Assembly: GCA_018262775.1 (NCBI GenBank)
Contig: JADFDU010000007.1
Span: forward strand, 1 to 64,000
Reading direction: 5' to 3'
From: Rhodocyclaceae bacterium
GTDB taxonomy: Bacteria > Pseudomonadota > Gammaproteobacteria > Burkholderiales > Rhodocyclaceae
DNA: 64,000 bases
Shown here: in pieces, positions 27,012 through 37,431 of the stretch
Layout of the letters: the number at the start of each line of letters is the position of its first letter
How positions within the stretch are numbered: the stretch's first letter is position 1
The notes under the pieces: model-generated
What the model was told of the DNA's origin: nothing
Database searches by the model: none
Seen by the model: the letters and a program-made list of their open reading frames with translations, nothing else
Made by a program: the position numbers and the translations under genes

Positions 27012-28293
27012 AGTTGAAGAGGGATAGCCCCGTCACATTGAGGAAGGATTTCTGTGCCGCTTCGAGATAGCCCTGTTCCTGCGTCAGGCGTGTGATCGCA
27101 TCCGCGTAGTCCACATCGCGCAGGCGCGACAGGGTCTGGGCGTAATTCAGATTGAGATCCTCTCCGACATTGGCCAATGCATCGATCTCGTTCAGCCGGG
27201 AGCCGATGCCGGCACGCACGCGCAGCACGTTTTCCTGCGCCTGGTCGAGGTTCGTCAGTGCGGAGCCGATGCGGTTGGCGAGCAGCGTTTGGCCGCTGAC
27301 GACGCCGGTCGGCGCCTCCAGCGCCCCGATCAGGCTGGACAGGGTGTCGAACAGACTCTGGCCGCTACTGGCATCGATGTCGAAGCTATCGCCGCTGGCC
27401 GGATTGCCGCTGACGACGATCTGCGCACCGTAGTTGAAGGCCGGCTCCGCCCCCTGGCTTTTCAAGCTGATGGCCTGCCCCGGCGCGAACACGCGCGGAT
27501 AAGGCGCAGCCGCCGGGGCAGCACCGGTCAGTAGGGAATTGCCACTGACGTTGTCGATGATGTCGTAGGTTGTCACGGGCGGCACAGCGCCATCCACCGC
27601 GAAGACGACGCTGAAGTCCTTGTTGTTACCGGCGCCATTCCACAAGGCGGGATTGGTCGCCGTACCGGCGTCGATGATGCCGCTGCCGGCATTGGTTGCG
27701 GCGGCGGCCGTGGCGAAGGCGCCGTTGCCGTTGCGGATACGCATGAAAACATCATTGCCCGAATCGCTGGCGGCAATCTGGCGTGAGGCGGAAACCTGCA
27801 ACAGGCGCTGGCCGTCATCGCCGGCGTAGGCGACCCCCGCCGCCACCGAGCCAGAAAAGGGAACGGCGTCGCCCATGTAGCCCGAGAACAGGTACTGGCC
27901 ATTGCCGTCCGTGGCATTCGCCAGCCCCAGCAGTTCATCGAAGCGCTGGCGCAGTTCGCCGGCGATACTGCGCCGATCACTGTCGGTGAGTGCGCCACCG
28001 CCGCCCTGCACGGCCAGCGTACGGACGTTGCGGATCAGCTCGCCGACCGAAGCCAGGTACCCTTCTTCCAGTCCGAGGTTTTCGCCCGCCGCCTTCTGGT
28101 TGATCTGGTAAAGCGCGTTGGTGTTCTGTGCCTGCTCGACTTCCAGGGCGCGCGCGGCGGCGACCGGATCGTCCGCTGCAGTCAGCATGCGGTGGCCGCT
28201 CGCCACCTGCTGCTGGGTGTGCAGCAGGGCCGCGGTCTGTTTCTGCATCGACGCCACACCGGCGTCGTAGATCATGCTGGTGGATATGCGCAT
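27004..28293 (-). CDS. flgL: Hook-filament junction protein FlgL (HAP3)
   Basis: 429 residues with flagellin-like ends: MRISTSMIYDAGVASMQKQ at the start and NYAQTLSRLRDVDYADAITRLTQEQGYLEAAQKSFLNVTGLSLFNYV at the end. The middle is a variable domain. FlgL joins FlgK to the flagellin filament. It follows flgK by 11 bases and overlaps the lipoprotein gene. Confidence 0.96.
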   Translation of the reverse strand: MRISTSMIYDAGVASMQKQTAALLHTQQQVASGHRMLTAADDPVAAARALEVEQAQNTNALYQINQKAAGENLGLEEGYLASVGELIRNVRTLAVQGGGGALTDSDRRSIAGELRQRFDELLGLANATDGNGQYLFSGYMGDAVPFSGSVAAGVAYAGDDGQRLLQVSASRQIAASDSGNDVFMRIRNGNGAFATAAAATNAGSGIIDAGTATNPALWNGAGNNKDFSVVFAVDGAVPPVTTYDIIDNVSGNSLLTGAAPAAAPYPRVFAPGQAISLKSQGAEPAFNYGAQIVVSGNPASGDSFDIDASSGQSLFDTLSSLIGALEAPTGVVSGQTLLANRIGSALTNLDQAQENVLRVRAGIGSRLNEIDALANVGEDLNLNYAQTLSRLRDVDYADAITRLTQEQGYLEAAQKSFLNVTGLSLFNYV

Positions 28294-28304
28294 TCCTGCC
28301 TCCG

Positions 28305-30227
28305 TTAGCGGCCCATGCTGAGCAGGGTGTCGAACAGTTTGCTGGCGATCTCGATCATCTTGCCGGACGCCTGGTAGGCCTGCTGGTAGCGCAGCAGGTT
28401 GGCGGCTTCCTCGTCAAGGTTCACGCCGGAGAGCGCCTGCTGCGCGTCGTTGGCCTGCCTAAGGATATTTTCCTGGGCGGTGGCCGTCACCTCGGTCTCG
28501 CGCGTCTTGTTGCCAATGTCGCTGACGATCTGCGCGTAGGCCGACTGATAGCTGGTGCTGTCGCCGGCCAGTGTCTTCGCCGTCTGCAGCCCGGCCAGCA
28601 GCAGCGCATTACGGTTGTCGGAGACGCCGGCGCTGTTGGCGGAGACGGTAAACACGTCACCCGCCGCCGGCGTGCCACTGATGTGGATCGTCCAGCCATT
28701 GTAGGTAATGTCGCCGCCAGCGGTGAAGGCGACGTTAGCCGGGTTGCCGGTGCCGGTGCCGCTGACGTCGAAAGTCGTCGGCGGATCGTCAAAGGTGAGG
28801 GTCACCGTCTGCGCCAGATTGGCATTGACGGGCGGCGGACTGTTCACGCTGCCGGCGCTGACGCTGCCAGTGCCGGTGTTGCCGTTGTCCGCCGCCGTGC
28901 GGATCGGCGCGGCAGCGGCGATGCTGCGCGCATCCGTCAGCGCCACGGCGATGTCGCCGGCAGCACTGCGTGTCGGCTGGATGAGGAAAGTATCGCCGGC
29001 GTTGGCCGCACCGGCGCTCAGGCTGATGGTCAGGCCTTCGACACTCTGCGGCAGCGCCGCGGCGACGAAGATGGTGCTGTTGTCGGAGAGGCGGGTGAGC
29101 GTGAAGTTGCCGCCGCCATCGGCGCTCAGCCGGTAGTCGCTGCTCGTCAGGCTGCTCACGTCGGCGATCGCCACGCCGATGGCAGCGGTGCCGCCGTTGA
29201 GGGGATTGTTCGGATAGAGCACCTGCGGCGCGGGCGCCGTGAAGAAATCGTCGCCGAGAACGCCGTTCAGATCCTGACCGAGCCGGTGTTGTGCGTTGAC
29301 GGTCTCGGCGAGGCCGATGGCGATGCGACCGAGGGCGTTCTGCGCCGTATCCAGACTCTCCCGCCGGAAAGCCAGCAGCCCGCCGAGGGTGCCGCCGCTC
29401 AGCATCGCTTCCGGCAGGGCGGCGGCGGCACCGCCCGCCTGGCGGATGCCGACGGTCATGCGTGAAGCATCTTCGCCTGACTGCATCGTTGTCAGGCCGA
29501 AGGCGCTTGCGCCGACCACCAGTGCCTGGCCGTTGCCGACGAAAACGTTGAGGCTGCCGTCCGCATCGGTGACGGTGGTGACGCGCACCTGCTGGTTCAA
29601 CTCGGCGATCAACTGGTCGCGCTGGTCGAGCAGGTCGTTGGCCGGCTGGCCCGGCCCGGTGGCCTGGGCCAGGGTGATGCGCTGGTTCAATTCGGCGATC
29701 TGTGTGGCATAGGAATTGATGTCGGTGATGGTGCTCGCGAGCTGGGTGTCGACGCCGTCGCGGATTTCGTCCAGGCGGCCGTCCAGGCCCTGGAAGCGCG
29801 CAACCAGCGCCTGCGCAGTGGACAGCATGGACTGCCGCGCCGGAATCGAGGCCGGATTGGCAGCAACCTCGTGCGTGCCGCGGAAGAACTCGTTGAGGGC
29901 TGCGGACAGGCCGCTGTTCGAGTCGGCCAGCAGGTTGTCGATCTGGCGGATCTGGTCGGCATAGGTGTTGAGTTCCGACAGGCGCGTCTGCGCGCTGAGC
30001 GTCTGCGCGACGAGGAACTGGTTGTAGATGCGCTTGACGGTAACGACACTGGCGCCCTGGCCGAGGAAGCCGGCGCCGGTAAACTGCGGCGTGTTGGTGC
30101 TCTGCACCGCCTGCTGGCGGTTGAAGCCGGGCGTGGTGGCATTGCTGATGTTGTGGCCGGTAGTGAGCAGCCCGGCCTGGGCTGCCGACAGTCCGGATAC
30201 GCCGATGTTGAATATGCTCGTGCTCAT
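28305..30227 (-). CDS. flgK: Hook-filament junction protein FlgK (HAP1)
   Basis: 640 residues. The N-terminal rod-like motif is FNIGVSGLSAAQAGLLTTGHNISNATTPGFNRQ, and the C-terminal end has SGVNLDEEAANLLRYQQAYQASGKMIEIASKLFDTLLSMGR. The middle, about 330-560, is Ala/Ser/Thr-rich and variable. FlgK is the first hook-associated protein on the hook. A sigma-28-like element lies directly upstream, so flgKL can be made late, separately from flgB-J. Confidence 0.96.
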   Translation of the reverse strand: MSTSIFNIGVSGLSAAQAGLLTTGHNISNATTPGFNRQQAVQSTNTPQFTGAGFLGQGASVVTVKRIYNQFLVAQTLSAQTRLSELNTYADQIRQIDNLLADSNSGLSAALNEFFRGTHEVAANPASIPARQSMLSTAQALVARFQGLDGRLDEIRDGVDTQLASTITDINSYATQIAELNQRITLAQATGPGQPANDLLDQRDQLIAELNQQVRVTTVTDADGSLNVFVGNGQALVVGASAFGLTTMQSGEDASRMTVGIRQAGGAAAALPEAMLSGGTLGGLLAFRRESLDTAQNALGRIAIGLAETVNAQHRLGQDLNGVLGDDFFTAPAPQVLYPNNPLNGGTAAIGVAIADVSSLTSSDYRLSADGGGNFTLTRLSDNSTIFVAAALPQSVEGLTISLSAGAANAGDTFLIQPTRSAAGDIAVALTDARSIAAAAPIRTAADNGNTGTGSVSAGSVNSPPPVNANLAQTVTLTFDDPPTTFDVSGTGTGNPANVAFTAGGDITYNGWTIHISGTPAAGDVFTVSANSAGVSDNRNALLLAGLQTAKTLAGDSTSYQSAYAQIVSDIGNKTRETEVTATAQENILRQANDAQQALSGVNLDEEAANLLRYQQAYQASGKMIEIASKLFDTLLSMGR

Positions 30228-30248
30228 GATTTCATCCGTTCAATGCAG

Positions 30249-30275
30249 TTAACGGCGAGGATCGAAAAAGCTGAA
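30249..30275 (-). promoter_or_regulatory. Sigma-28-like promoter of flgKL
   Basis: The minus strand reads TTCAGCTT, 11 bp, GCCGTTAA. The -10 equals that of other sites here; the -35 is weaker. It lies between flgJ and flgK, 22 bp upstream of the flgK ATG, giving a very short leader. flgKL are class 3 genes in other bacteria. Confidence 0.55.
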
Positions 30276-30285
30276 CGCCTGGCGC

Positions 30286-31230
30286 TTATCCGCTCATACC
30301 GTCGCGCAGCGCCGCGCCGCCGATGATGCGCTCCAGCTTCGCCGCGTACATCGGGTCGGTGGCATAGCCTGCCCGCTGCAGGCCGCGGGCGAACCCCGCC
30401 GCATCCTGCGGGTTGAGCACTTCCGCGTAGCGCGGATTCGAGGCCAGCAGGTTCGCGTAATCGCGGAAAGCCTCACCATAGGACGCATAGGCGCGGAAAC
30501 GTTCCACGCTCTTCTGCGCCACACCATTCACGTATTCGGTGGTGGTCGCCTCTGCCACGGCTCCTTGCCAGTTGCGGCCGGCCTTGATGCCGAACAGGTT
30601 ATGGGTCGGCTTGCCATCGTTGAAACGCAATTCTGCGCGGCCCCAGCCGGTTTCCAGGGCCGCCTGGGCGATCATGAAATGCGCCGGGATGCCGGTGGCC
30701 TGGCTCGCCTCACCGGCGTGCGACCAGAGGCGATTGACGAACGCCCGCGCTGGCGTCGGCACGGGTGCATCCGTTGCCGGCGCCGCCGCTACGGATGCTG
30801 CAGCCGCAGGCGCTGCCTCGGGGGCAAGGGGCAGATAGCCCGGCAAGTTCTGCTGCAGCGGGAAAGGTGCGGGGGGAGGTGCAGGTAAAGGGGACTCCTT
30901 TCCTGCGACACCCGGCACCAGCGGCGGCAGGCCTTGCGAAAGCTGCCTCTCGATGACGGCGGACAGGCCCGTACTACCCCCGGCGGACAGCGTCTGCGCC
31001 AGTTGCTGGTCGAGCATCGACTGGTAGAGCTGCGACTGCTCGCTGTCGAAGATGCCTTCTTTCGGCGAAGCGTCACGCATGGCCTTCAGCACCATCTGCA
31101 GGAACACCGCCTCGAACTGCTGCGCGGTGCTTTTCAGCGCGGCGCGCGGATCTTCCTTGGCCAAGCGCTTGGTCTGCGCCAGGCTGTTAACATCGATGGC
31201 AAGCTGATTGGCAATGTCGGCCTGAATCAT
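30286..31230 (-). CDS. flgJ: Flagellar rod assembly protein / muramidase FlgJ
   Basis: 314 residues from the ATG at 31230; the longer frame adds 14 residues that overlap flgI. The N-terminal rod-binding domain has AAQQFEAVFLQMVLKAMRDA-like sequence and LYQSMLDQQLAQTL. A Pro/Ala-rich linker (about 125-165) leads to a C-terminal glucosaminidase domain: HFMIAQAALETGWG, then NLFGIKAGRNW and FRAYASYGEAFRDYANLL. FlgJ caps the growing rod and opens the peptidoglycan. Confidence 0.95.
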   Translation of the reverse strand: MIQADIANQLAIDVNSLAQTKRLAKEDPRAALKSTAQQFEAVFLQMVLKAMRDASPKEGIFDSEQSQLYQSMLDQQLAQTLSAGGSTGLSAVIERQLSQGLPPLVPGVAGKESPLPAPPPAPFPLQQNLPGYLPLAPEAAPAAAASVAAAPATDAPVPTPARAFVNRLWSHAGEASQATGIPAHFMIAQAALETGWGRAELRFNDGKPTHNLFGIKAGRNWQGAVAEATTTEYVNGVAQKSVERFRAYASYGEAFRDYANLLASNPRYAEVLNPQDAAGFARGLQRAGYATDPMYAAKLERIIGGAALRDGMSG

Positions 31231-31240
31231 GGCTTCTCGA

Positions 31241-32350
31241 TCAGATAATTTCGAGCTCGGCGCGCAAGGCACCGGCAGCCTTCATGGCCTGCAGGATGGA
31301 GATAAGGTCGAGCGGGGTAGCACCGATGGCGTTGAGCGCCTTCACCACCTCGGCGAGTGACACCCCGGCCTTCAGCGTGAGCAGACTACCGCCTTGCTGC
31401 GCGATCTGGATGTCGGCGTGCTCGGTGATCGCGGTCTGTCCGCCGGAGAGCGGCGCCGGCTGGCTCACCTGCTGCTCCGAGGACACCGTCACCGACAAGC
31501 CGCCATGCGCCACCGCACAGGTGTCGAGGGCCACCGACTGGTTCATCACCACCGAACCCGTGCGGCCGTTGACGATCACCTTGGCGGCGGTCTGTGCCGG
31601 CTGCATGTCGATGTTCTCAATGCGGCCGAGGAAAGCGACACGGCTGTCCGGCTCGGCCGGTGCGCGCACGCGGATGCGGCGGCCATCTTCGGCGTAGGCG
31701 GTGTCGGCACCCACGCTGCGGTTGATCGCCTCGACGGTACGCTGGACGGTGCCGAAATCGGTGGTGTTGAGCTCGAGAAAGACAAACTCCCCTTCGCCCA
31801 GCGACGATGGCACGGCGCGCTCCACTGTCGCACCGCCGGCGATGCGGCCGACGGAGAGGTGGTTGATCTGCACCTTGGAGCCTCCTGCCGAGGCGCCGGC
31901 ACCGCTCACCAGTACGTTGCCCTGGGCGACGGCATAGATATTGCCGTCGGCACCCTTCAACGGTGTCATCAGCAGCGTGCCGCCGCGCAGGCTCTTGGCA
32001 TTGCCCATCGACGACACCGTCACATCGATCTGCTGGCCGCTGCGCGCAAACGCCGGCAGTGACGAAGTGACCATGACTGCGGCGACGTTCTTCAGCTGCA
32101 GTGCCGTGCCCGGCGGCAGGGTCACTCCCATGTTGGAGAGCATGTTGATGATGCTCTGCACGGTAAAGGGCGTCTGCGTCGTCTGGTCGCCGCTGCCGTC
32201 GAGGCCCACCACCAGGCCGTAGCCGAGCAGCTGGTTCTGCCGCACGCCCTGCACCGAGGCCAGGTCTTTGATGCGCTCGGCACGCGCCGGACCCATCATG
32301 ACGATGGCGAAGGCCAGAAGTGTGCAGACGAGGATGTTTGCAGCGCGCAT
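31241..32350 (-). CDS. flgI: Flagellar P-ring protein FlgI
   Basis: 369 residues with a Sec signal peptide ending near GPARA. The mature sequence begins [33 protein letters not shown], characteristic of FlgI, and later contains [30 protein letters not shown]. It forms the peptidoglycan-layer bushing around the rod, with FlgA as its chaperone. Confidence 0.97.
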   Translation of the reverse strand: MRAANILVCTLLAFAIVMMGPARAERIKDLASVQGVRQNQLLGYGLVVGLDGSGDQTTQTPFTVQSIINMLSNMGVTLPPGTALQLKNVAAVMVTSSLPAFARSGQQIDVTVSSMGNAKSLRGGTLLMTPLKGADGNIYAVAQGNVLVSGAGASAGGSKVQINHLSVGRIAGGATVERAVPSSLGEGEFVFLELNTTDFGTVQRTVEAINRSVGADTAYAEDGRRIRVRAPAEPDSRVAFLGRIENIDMQPAQTAAKVIVNGRTGSVVMNQSVALDTCAVAHGGLSVTVSSEQQVSQPAPLSGGQTAITEHADIQIAQQGGSLLTLKAGVSLAEVVKALNAIGATPLDLISILQAMKAAGALRAELEII

Positions 32351-32361
32351 GCAGTACCTCG

Positions 32362-33027
32362 CTAGAACGGCAGAAAGGTCAGGAAAAACTTCGCCAGCCA
32401 GCCCATAACCTGGGCCGAGTCGATGGCGCCGTTGGCCTTGTACTCGATGCGGGCATCGGCCACCTGTGTCGACGTAACGATGTTGGCGGCAGTGATGTTG
32501 GCGGGGTTGACCACGCCAGAGAAACGGATGAATTCCTCGCCCTGGTTGATCGCCACCAGTTTTTCGCCGGAGACGAGCAGGTTGCCGTTGGGCAACACCT
32601 CGATCACCGTGCAGGTGATGGTGCCGGTGAAGGTATTGTTGGCGGCCGACTCGCCCTTGCCGGAGAACTTGCTGTCGTTACTGGCCTCGATGTTCAGCCC
32701 CTGGAAGGACTTGCCCGGCACCTTGAACAGCGTCGGCACACTCACATCGATGTCCTGCGAGCGTTCGACACCGGTGTTGGATTTTTTCGCCGCCTGGGTC
32801 TTCTCAACGATGTTGATGCTGATCGTGTCACCAACAAAACGCGCACGGCGATCCTCGAACAGCGGCCGGGCGAAGCTCGCCTGGTAGATGGCGCCGTTGT
32901 TCGGCACGATTTCGTTGCGTGCCGCCGGCCGCGTCGTCATCGGCTGGTGCACCGCCGTCGGCGGCGTGCTGGTAACGCAGCCGGCAAGTACCGCCGTACC
33001 GAGGAGACTGACTATTGCATTGCGCAT
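32362..33027 (-). CDS. flgH: Flagellar L-ring lipoprotein FlgH
   Basis: 221 residues from the ATG at 33027. The frame is open far upstream, into flgG, but that part is not FlgH. The signal sequence ends in the lipobox LAGC (Cys17). The mature part has [33 protein letters not shown] and [31 protein letters not shown], classic FlgH. It makes the outer-membrane ring. Confidence 0.96.
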   Translation of the reverse strand: MRNAIVSLLGTAVLAGCVTSTPPTAVHQPMTTRPAARNEIVPNNGAIYQASFARPLFEDRRARFVGDTISINIVEKTQAAKKSNTGVERSQDIDVSVPTLFKVPGKSFQGLNIEASNDSKFSGKGESAANNTFTGTITCTVIEVLPNGNLLVSGEKLVAINQGEEFIRFSGVVNPANITAANIVTSTQVADARIEYKANGAIDSAQVMGWLAKFFLTFLPF

Positions 33028-33050
33028 GGCTTTCGCCGCTCCCGGACGGC

Positions 33051-33833
33051 TTACAGTTGCGTCAGACGCGCCAGCATCTGGTCGGATGTCTGGATGGCGC
33101 GCGAATTGATCTCGTAGGCGCGCTGCGTCGTGATCATGTTCACCAGCTCCTCGACGACATTCACGTTGGACGTTTCGACATAGCCCTGATTGAGCAGGCC
33201 GACGCCGTTGGTGCCGGGCGTGTTCGGCGTGGCGGTACCGCTGGAGGCCGTCTCCAGGAAGAGGTTCTGTCCCATGCTCTGCAGGCCGCCGCTGTTGACA
33301 AAACTGGCCAGCTGGATCTGGCCCACCTGCACCGGGGTCGACGAGCCGGACTGTAGTACCGTCACCACACCGTCGGTGCCTACCGTAATGGAGGTGGCGT
33401 TCGAAGGCAGCGTGATCGCCGGCGAAAGCGGGTAGCCGTTGGCGGTGACGATCTGGCCCTGGCTGTCCTTCTGCAAGGCGCCGTCGCGCGAGTAGCCGAG
33501 CGTGCCGTCGGGCAACTGGATCTGGAAGAAGCCGTCGCCCTGGATGGCGATATCCAGGCTGTTGCCGGTCTGCGTCAAATTGCCCTGCGTGAAATTGCGC
33601 TCGGTGGCCACCGGTCGCACACCGGTGCCGATCTGCAGGCCGGAGGGAATCTGCGTCTGCGCCGAGCTTGAGGCACCTGGCTGGCGCAGGGTCTGGTAGA
33701 GCAAGTCCTCGAACACCGCGCGCGCACGCTTGAAGCCGTTGGTGCTGACGTTGGCGAGGTTGTTCGAGGTGACGTCTAGCTGGGTCTGCTGCGCATCCAG
33801 TCCTGATTTTGCGATCCACAGGGAGCGAATCAT
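33051..33833 (-). CDS. flgG: Distal rod protein FlgG
   Basis: 260 residues, exactly the family length, from the ATG at 33833. It begins [36 protein letters not shown] and ends with [36 protein letters not shown], both diagnostic. It forms the distal rod. The gene lies between flgF and flgH. Confidence 0.97.
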   Translation of the reverse strand: MIRSLWIAKSGLDAQQTQLDVTSNNLANVSTNGFKRARAVFEDLLYQTLRQPGASSSAQTQIPSGLQIGTGVRPVATERNFTQGNLTQTGNSLDIAIQGDGFFQIQLPDGTLGYSRDGALQKDSQGQIVTANGYPLSPAITLPSNATSITVGTDGVVTVLQSGSSTPVQVGQIQLASFVNSGGLQSMGQNLFLETASSGTATPNTPGTNGVGLLNQGYVETSNVNVVEELVNMITTQRAYEINSRAIQTSDQMLARLTQL

Positions 33834-33846
33834 ATTTGTTCTCCGA

Positions 33847-34587
33847 TTAACGGGTGGCCAGCAACTGCGTCGCCGCACGGTCGTTCTGTTCCGCGGTAGA
33901 CAGCAGTTTGAGTTGCGTTTCGTACTGGCGTGCCAGCGAGATCATGTTGACCAGTTGGTCCACCACATTCACGTTGCTGCCCTCCAGGTAGCCCGACGCC
34001 ACCTGTATGTTGGGATCGACCGGCGCGGCACTGGCGTCGCGCAGGCGGAACAAGCCGTCGGCGCCGCGCACGAGGTCGGTCTCCGGCGGATTGACCAGCT
34101 TCAGGGTGCCGACCTGGGTCACGGTGTTCTGCGCGCCGCTGGTCGGCTTCAGCGAAATCATGCCGTCTGCGCCGATGGTGATCGTATTGTCGGGCGGGAT
34201 CGAGATCGGCCCGCCGTCGCCCTGCACCGGGATGCCGTTGCGCGTCTGCAACACGCCGTTGACATTGACCTCCAGACTGCCGTTGCGCGTGTAGGCCTCC
34301 GTACCGTCGGGCATGGCCAGCGCCAGCCAGCCCTGCCCCTGCACGGCGACATCCAGCGAGCGCCCCGTCTGCGTGAGCGGGCCCGGCGTCATGTCGTTGG
34401 CAACGCTGGCATCGACGGCAAAGGCGCGCGTCGGCAGCGATTCGCTGACCACCGGCACGGCGCGCAGGCGGTGTTCCTCGGCGCGGAAGCCGGTGGACAC
34501 GGCATTGGCGAGGTTGTGGGCGATGGCGGCCTGGCGTCCGAACATATGCTTGGCGCCGCTCATGGCCGTGTAGATCAGCTTGTCCAT
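33847..34587 (-). CDS. flgF: Proximal rod protein FlgF
   Basis: 246 residues, beginning [35 protein letters not shown] and ending with the rod-family helix [31 protein letters not shown] central region has [23 protein letters not shown]. It is placed between flgE and flgG, as is standard. Confidence 0.96.
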   Translation of the reverse strand: MDKLIYTAMSGAKHMFGRQAAIAHNLANAVSTGFRAEEHRLRAVPVVSESLPTRAFAVDASVANDMTPGPLTQTGRSLDVAVQGQGWLALAMPDGTEAYTRNGSLEVNVNGVLQTRNGIPVQGDGGPISIPPDNTITIGADGMISLKPTSGAQNTVTQVGTLKLVNPPETDLVRGADGLFRLRDASAAPVDPNIQVASGYLEGSNVNVVDQLVNMISLARQYETQLKLLSTAEQNDRAATQLLATR

Positions 34588-34619
34588 CGTCTATGTCCTT
34601 GCCGCTTTCCGCCCGCCGC

Positions 34620-35831
34620 TCAGCGCAAGTTGACCAAGGTCTGCAGAATCTGATCCTGCGTCTTGATCGACTGCGCGTTGGCCTGGTAGTTGCGCTGCGA
34701 GGTGATCATGTTCACCAGTTCCGCCGTCAGGTCGATGTTGGATTCCTCGACGGCTGCGGACTGCAGGGAGCCCAGACTGCCGCTGTTGGGCGCGCCGACC
34801 AGCGGCTGGCCCGAGGAGGCCGTCTCGCCCCACTGGTTGCCGCCGAGCGATTGCAGGCCGTTCGGGTTGGCGAAGTTGGCGAGCACGACCTGGCCCAGGT
34901 CGCGCGACTGGCCGTTCGAATAACGGCCCTGGACGACGCCGTCCGGGGAAATACTGAGGCCGGACAGCCGACCCGAGGTATAGCCGTCCTGCGTCAGGCG
35001 GTTGACGCCGAAAGTCGAGCCGAACTGGGTGGAGCCGGTGAAGTCGAGCGCGACCGACAAGTTGGCGGCGCCGTTGGTCAGCGCGTAGCCGAGGGCGCCC
35101 AGCGGCATGGCGGTGGTCAGGGCGCCGGTATTGTCGAACGCCAGCACCGTCGGGCCGGTCTGGCTGGCGGCGTCCGCGTCGAGGATGCTGTACATCGCCC
35201 AGGTATTGGCTGCGGTCTTGCGGAAATACTGCGACTGGATGTGGGCATTGCCCAGACTGTCATACAGCGTCATGGCCGTCGAGCTGTTGTAGGTGGTTGG
35301 GTCGGTGTAGTTGAACGCAGCCGCCGGCACGACGGAGCGTGAATCGAGATTGAGACCGATGTTGCCCGTGGCGGTTGCCGTCGGCGTCAGGTCGGCACTG
35401 CTGACGACAAGGTCCACCGGACTCGACGGCACGATGACGCCGCTGGTGTTGGCCAGATAGCCGGTCAGGCGCTGTGAGGCGGAATTGACGATATAGCCTT
35501 CCTTGTCGACGAGGAACTGGCCATTGCGCGAAAAGCTGACCGTGCCATTGCTGCTCAGGCGGAAAAAACCCTGGCCGTTGATGGCGACGTCGAGCGGATT
35601 GTTGGTGACGCTGATGTTGCCCTGCGTGAAGGTCTGCTTGATCGCCGTGAGGTTGACGCCGATGCCGGCCTGGGCGGAGCCGCCACCCGCGATCGAGGCG
35701 GCGAAGACATCCGCGAATTGCGCCGCGGCACCCTTGAAGCCAACGGTGGCGGCGTTGGACACGTTGTTGCTGACCGCGTCCAGTCCCTTGGCTGCCGCAT
35801 TCAAACCGCTCAAACCTTGCTGAAAGCTCAT
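34620..35831 (-). CDS. flgE: Flagellar hook protein FlgE
   Basis: 403 residues, typical of FlgE. The N-terminal motif is MSFQQGLSGLNAAAKGLDAVSNNVSNAATVGFK, followed by NPLDVAINGQGFFRLSSNGTVSFSRNGQF, and the C-terminus is ELVNMITSQRNYQANAQSIKTQDQILQTLVNLR. It polymerises into the universal-joint hook under FliK length control. Confidence 0.97.
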   Translation of the reverse strand: MSFQQGLSGLNAAAKGLDAVSNNVSNAATVGFKGAAAQFADVFAASIAGGGSAQAGIGVNLTAIKQTFTQGNISVTNNPLDVAINGQGFFRLSSNGTVSFSRNGQFLVDKEGYIVNSASQRLTGYLANTSGVIVPSSPVDLVVSSADLTPTATATGNIGLNLDSRSVVPAAAFNYTDPTTYNSSTAMTLYDSLGNAHIQSQYFRKTAANTWAMYSILDADAASQTGPTVLAFDNTGALTTAMPLGALGYALTNGAANLSVALDFTGSTQFGSTFGVNRLTQDGYTSGRLSGLSISPDGVVQGRYSNGQSRDLGQVVLANFANPNGLQSLGGNQWGETASSGQPLVGAPNSGSLGSLQSAAVEESNIDLTAELVNMITSQRNYQANAQSIKTQDQILQTLVNLR

Positions 35832-35846
35832 CGCATTCTCCTCGTC

Positions 35847-36530
35847 TTACAAAATTTCCCGGACATCCGTCATGTTGAAAGTGCCGAGCGCACCGACGTT
35901 CAGGTTGACGCCCTGGCTGGTACGCACCACGCTCGAGACGACGCCCAGTTCAAGCGCCGTGGCGCCCACCTTTGCATCGCCGCGCTGCGCGTTCACCGCG
36001 ATCGTGTAGGCCCCTTCCGCTGCTGGCGTGCCGCTGTCGGCAACACCGTCCCAGGCGAAGGCGCGACTGCCGGCGTCCAGGCCACCCAGTTCGAGGGTTT
36101 TCACGGCGAGGCCGCTGGCGTCCTTGATGACGATGCTGACGCGATCGGCCGGCTCCGCCAGTTCGATGCCGCCGACGGCCATGCCGCCGGCCAGTGCCAG
36201 GCCCGAGCCCGGCACCAGCACGCCATGGCCGACCAGGGCGGCGGCCTGCAGCGCCTGATTCTCGTTGTTGCCGTTGAGGATCATCTGCAGCGTTTGGTTG
36301 AGCTTCTCGATGCCGTCGACCGTGCTGATCTGCGCCAGTTGCGAGGTCATCTGCGCGTTGTCCATCGGGTTGAGCGGATCCTGGTTCTTCAACTGCGTCA
36401 CCAGCAGCCTGAGGAAGCGATCCTGCGAATTGATCCCGCTGCTGTCGGCCTTGTCCTTGGCCGGATTCAGGCTGGAAAAAAGCGCCTGCGACGGATTACT
36501 TGAAATCGTTTGCTGGACGGCAGTGGTCAT
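35847..36530 (-). CDS. flgD: Flagellar hook cap / scaffolding protein FlgD
   Basis: 227 residues. The N-terminal signature is SQDRFLRLLVTQLKNQDPLNPMDNAQMTSQLAQISTVDGIEKLN. The C-terminal FlgD tudor/Ig-like domain includes AFAWDGVADSGTPAAEGAYTIAV. FlgD caps the growing hook and is required for FlgE assembly. It sits between flgC and flgE. Confidence 0.97.
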   Translation of the reverse strand: MTTAVQQTISSNPSQALFSSLNPAKDKADSSGINSQDRFLRLLVTQLKNQDPLNPMDNAQMTSQLAQISTVDGIEKLNQTLQMILNGNNENQALQAAALVGHGVLVPGSGLALAGGMAVGGIELAEPADRVSIVIKDASGLAVKTLELGGLDAGSRAFAWDGVADSGTPAAEGAYTIAVNAQRGDAKVGATALELGVVSSVVRTSQGVNLNVGALGTFNMTDVREIL

Positions 36531-36546
36531 GGTTCAGTCCTTCCTT

Positions 36547-36948
36547 TTATTGTCCAAGAGCCAGGGTTTTCTGCATCAGCGTCTTGGCGGTATTCATCAC
36601 CTCGACGTTGCTCTGGTAGGCACGCGAGGCGGAAATCATGTTCACCATTTCCTCGACGACATTCACGTTCGGCATGGTGACGTAGCCCTGCTCGTTGGCG
36701 GCGGGATTCTTCGGGTCGAAGAGGATGCGCGGCGGCGCGAGATCCTCGACCACGCCGGTGACGCGTACGCCCAGGCCACCGCCTTCAACAGGTTTGGCCG
36801 CGAACACCACCTGCTTGGCGCGATACGGTTGGCCATCGGGCCCGGCCACACTGTCAGCGTTGGCGAGGTTGCTCGCCACGGCGTTCAGGCGCATCGACTG
36901 CGCGGCGAGCGCGGAACCGGCAATGTTGTAAACACTGAGCATGCTCAT
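36547..36948 (-). CDS. flgC: Proximal rod protein FlgC
   Basis: 133 residues. It begins [31 protein letters not shown], possibly from the internal Met at residue 3, and ends [41 protein letters not shown]. Both are diagnostic of FlgC. Confidence 0.97.
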   Translation of the reverse strand: MSMLSVYNIAGSALAAQSMRLNAVASNLANADSVAGPDGQPYRAKQVVFAAKPVEGGGLGVRVTGVVEDLAPPRILFDPKNPAANEQGYVTMPNVNVVEEMVNMISASRAYQSNVEVMNTAKTLMQKTLALGQ

Positions 36949-36961
36949 GACTGCTTATTCC

Positions 36962-37375
36962 TTATCTTTCCTGCATGGCCGTCTGCAGTGTGCGCAGGAG
37001 GCTGTTGATGAAGGTGATGCCGGCCTCGTACTGAGTGGCATTCTCGGCGAAGGCCGCGCGCTCGACATCCATGTCTATCGTGTTGCCGTCCACGCTGGAC
37101 TGACTTTCCGTGCGGTAGAGCAGCCGCGCACCGCCTGATACGCTGCCAGCGGAGGGGAGATGTCCGGCGGACGTTCTTGCCAGTTCGATTTGACCGCCCA
37201 CGCCACCCACGCTACCCAATGCACTTTGCAGGCTGGCCTTGAAGTCGATGTCGCGCGCCTTGTAGTGCGGCGTGTCGGCATTGGCGATGTTCGATGCCAG
37301 CACCTCCTGCCGATAGGCACGCAGGGAAAGTGCCCTTTGCTGGAACCCCAATGCATCATTGAGCTGGTTGATCAT
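36962..37375 (-). CDS. flgB: Proximal rod protein FlgB
   Basis: 137 residues. The start MINQLNDALGFQQRALSLRAYRQEVLASNIANADTPHYKARDIDFK and the SVDGNTIDMDVERAAFAENATQYEAG region are typical. It is the first gene of the flgBCDEFGHIJ operon and follows a sigma-54 promoter and two palindromes in the flgB/flgA gap. Confidence 0.97.
   Translation of the reverse strand: MINQLNDALGFQQRALSLRAYRQEVLASNIANADTPHYKARDIDFKASLQSALGSVGGVGGQIELARTSAGHLPSAGSVSGGARLLYRTESQSSVDGNTIDMDVERAAFAENATQYEAGITFINSLLRTLQTAMQER
37085..37107 (+). repeat. Possible copy 4 of the 23-bp repeat (inside flgB)
   Basis: GCCGT-N8-GACTGACTTT on the + strand, antisense to flgB codons for ESQSSVDGN. The SVDGN part is conserved in FlgB, so this match may be coincidental. 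Confidence 0.3.
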
Positions 37376-37431
37376 GTGCGCCTCGATTGCCTACTGTTGT
37401 CCTGCTGTCTGCCTGCATCTGCCTGCTTCAT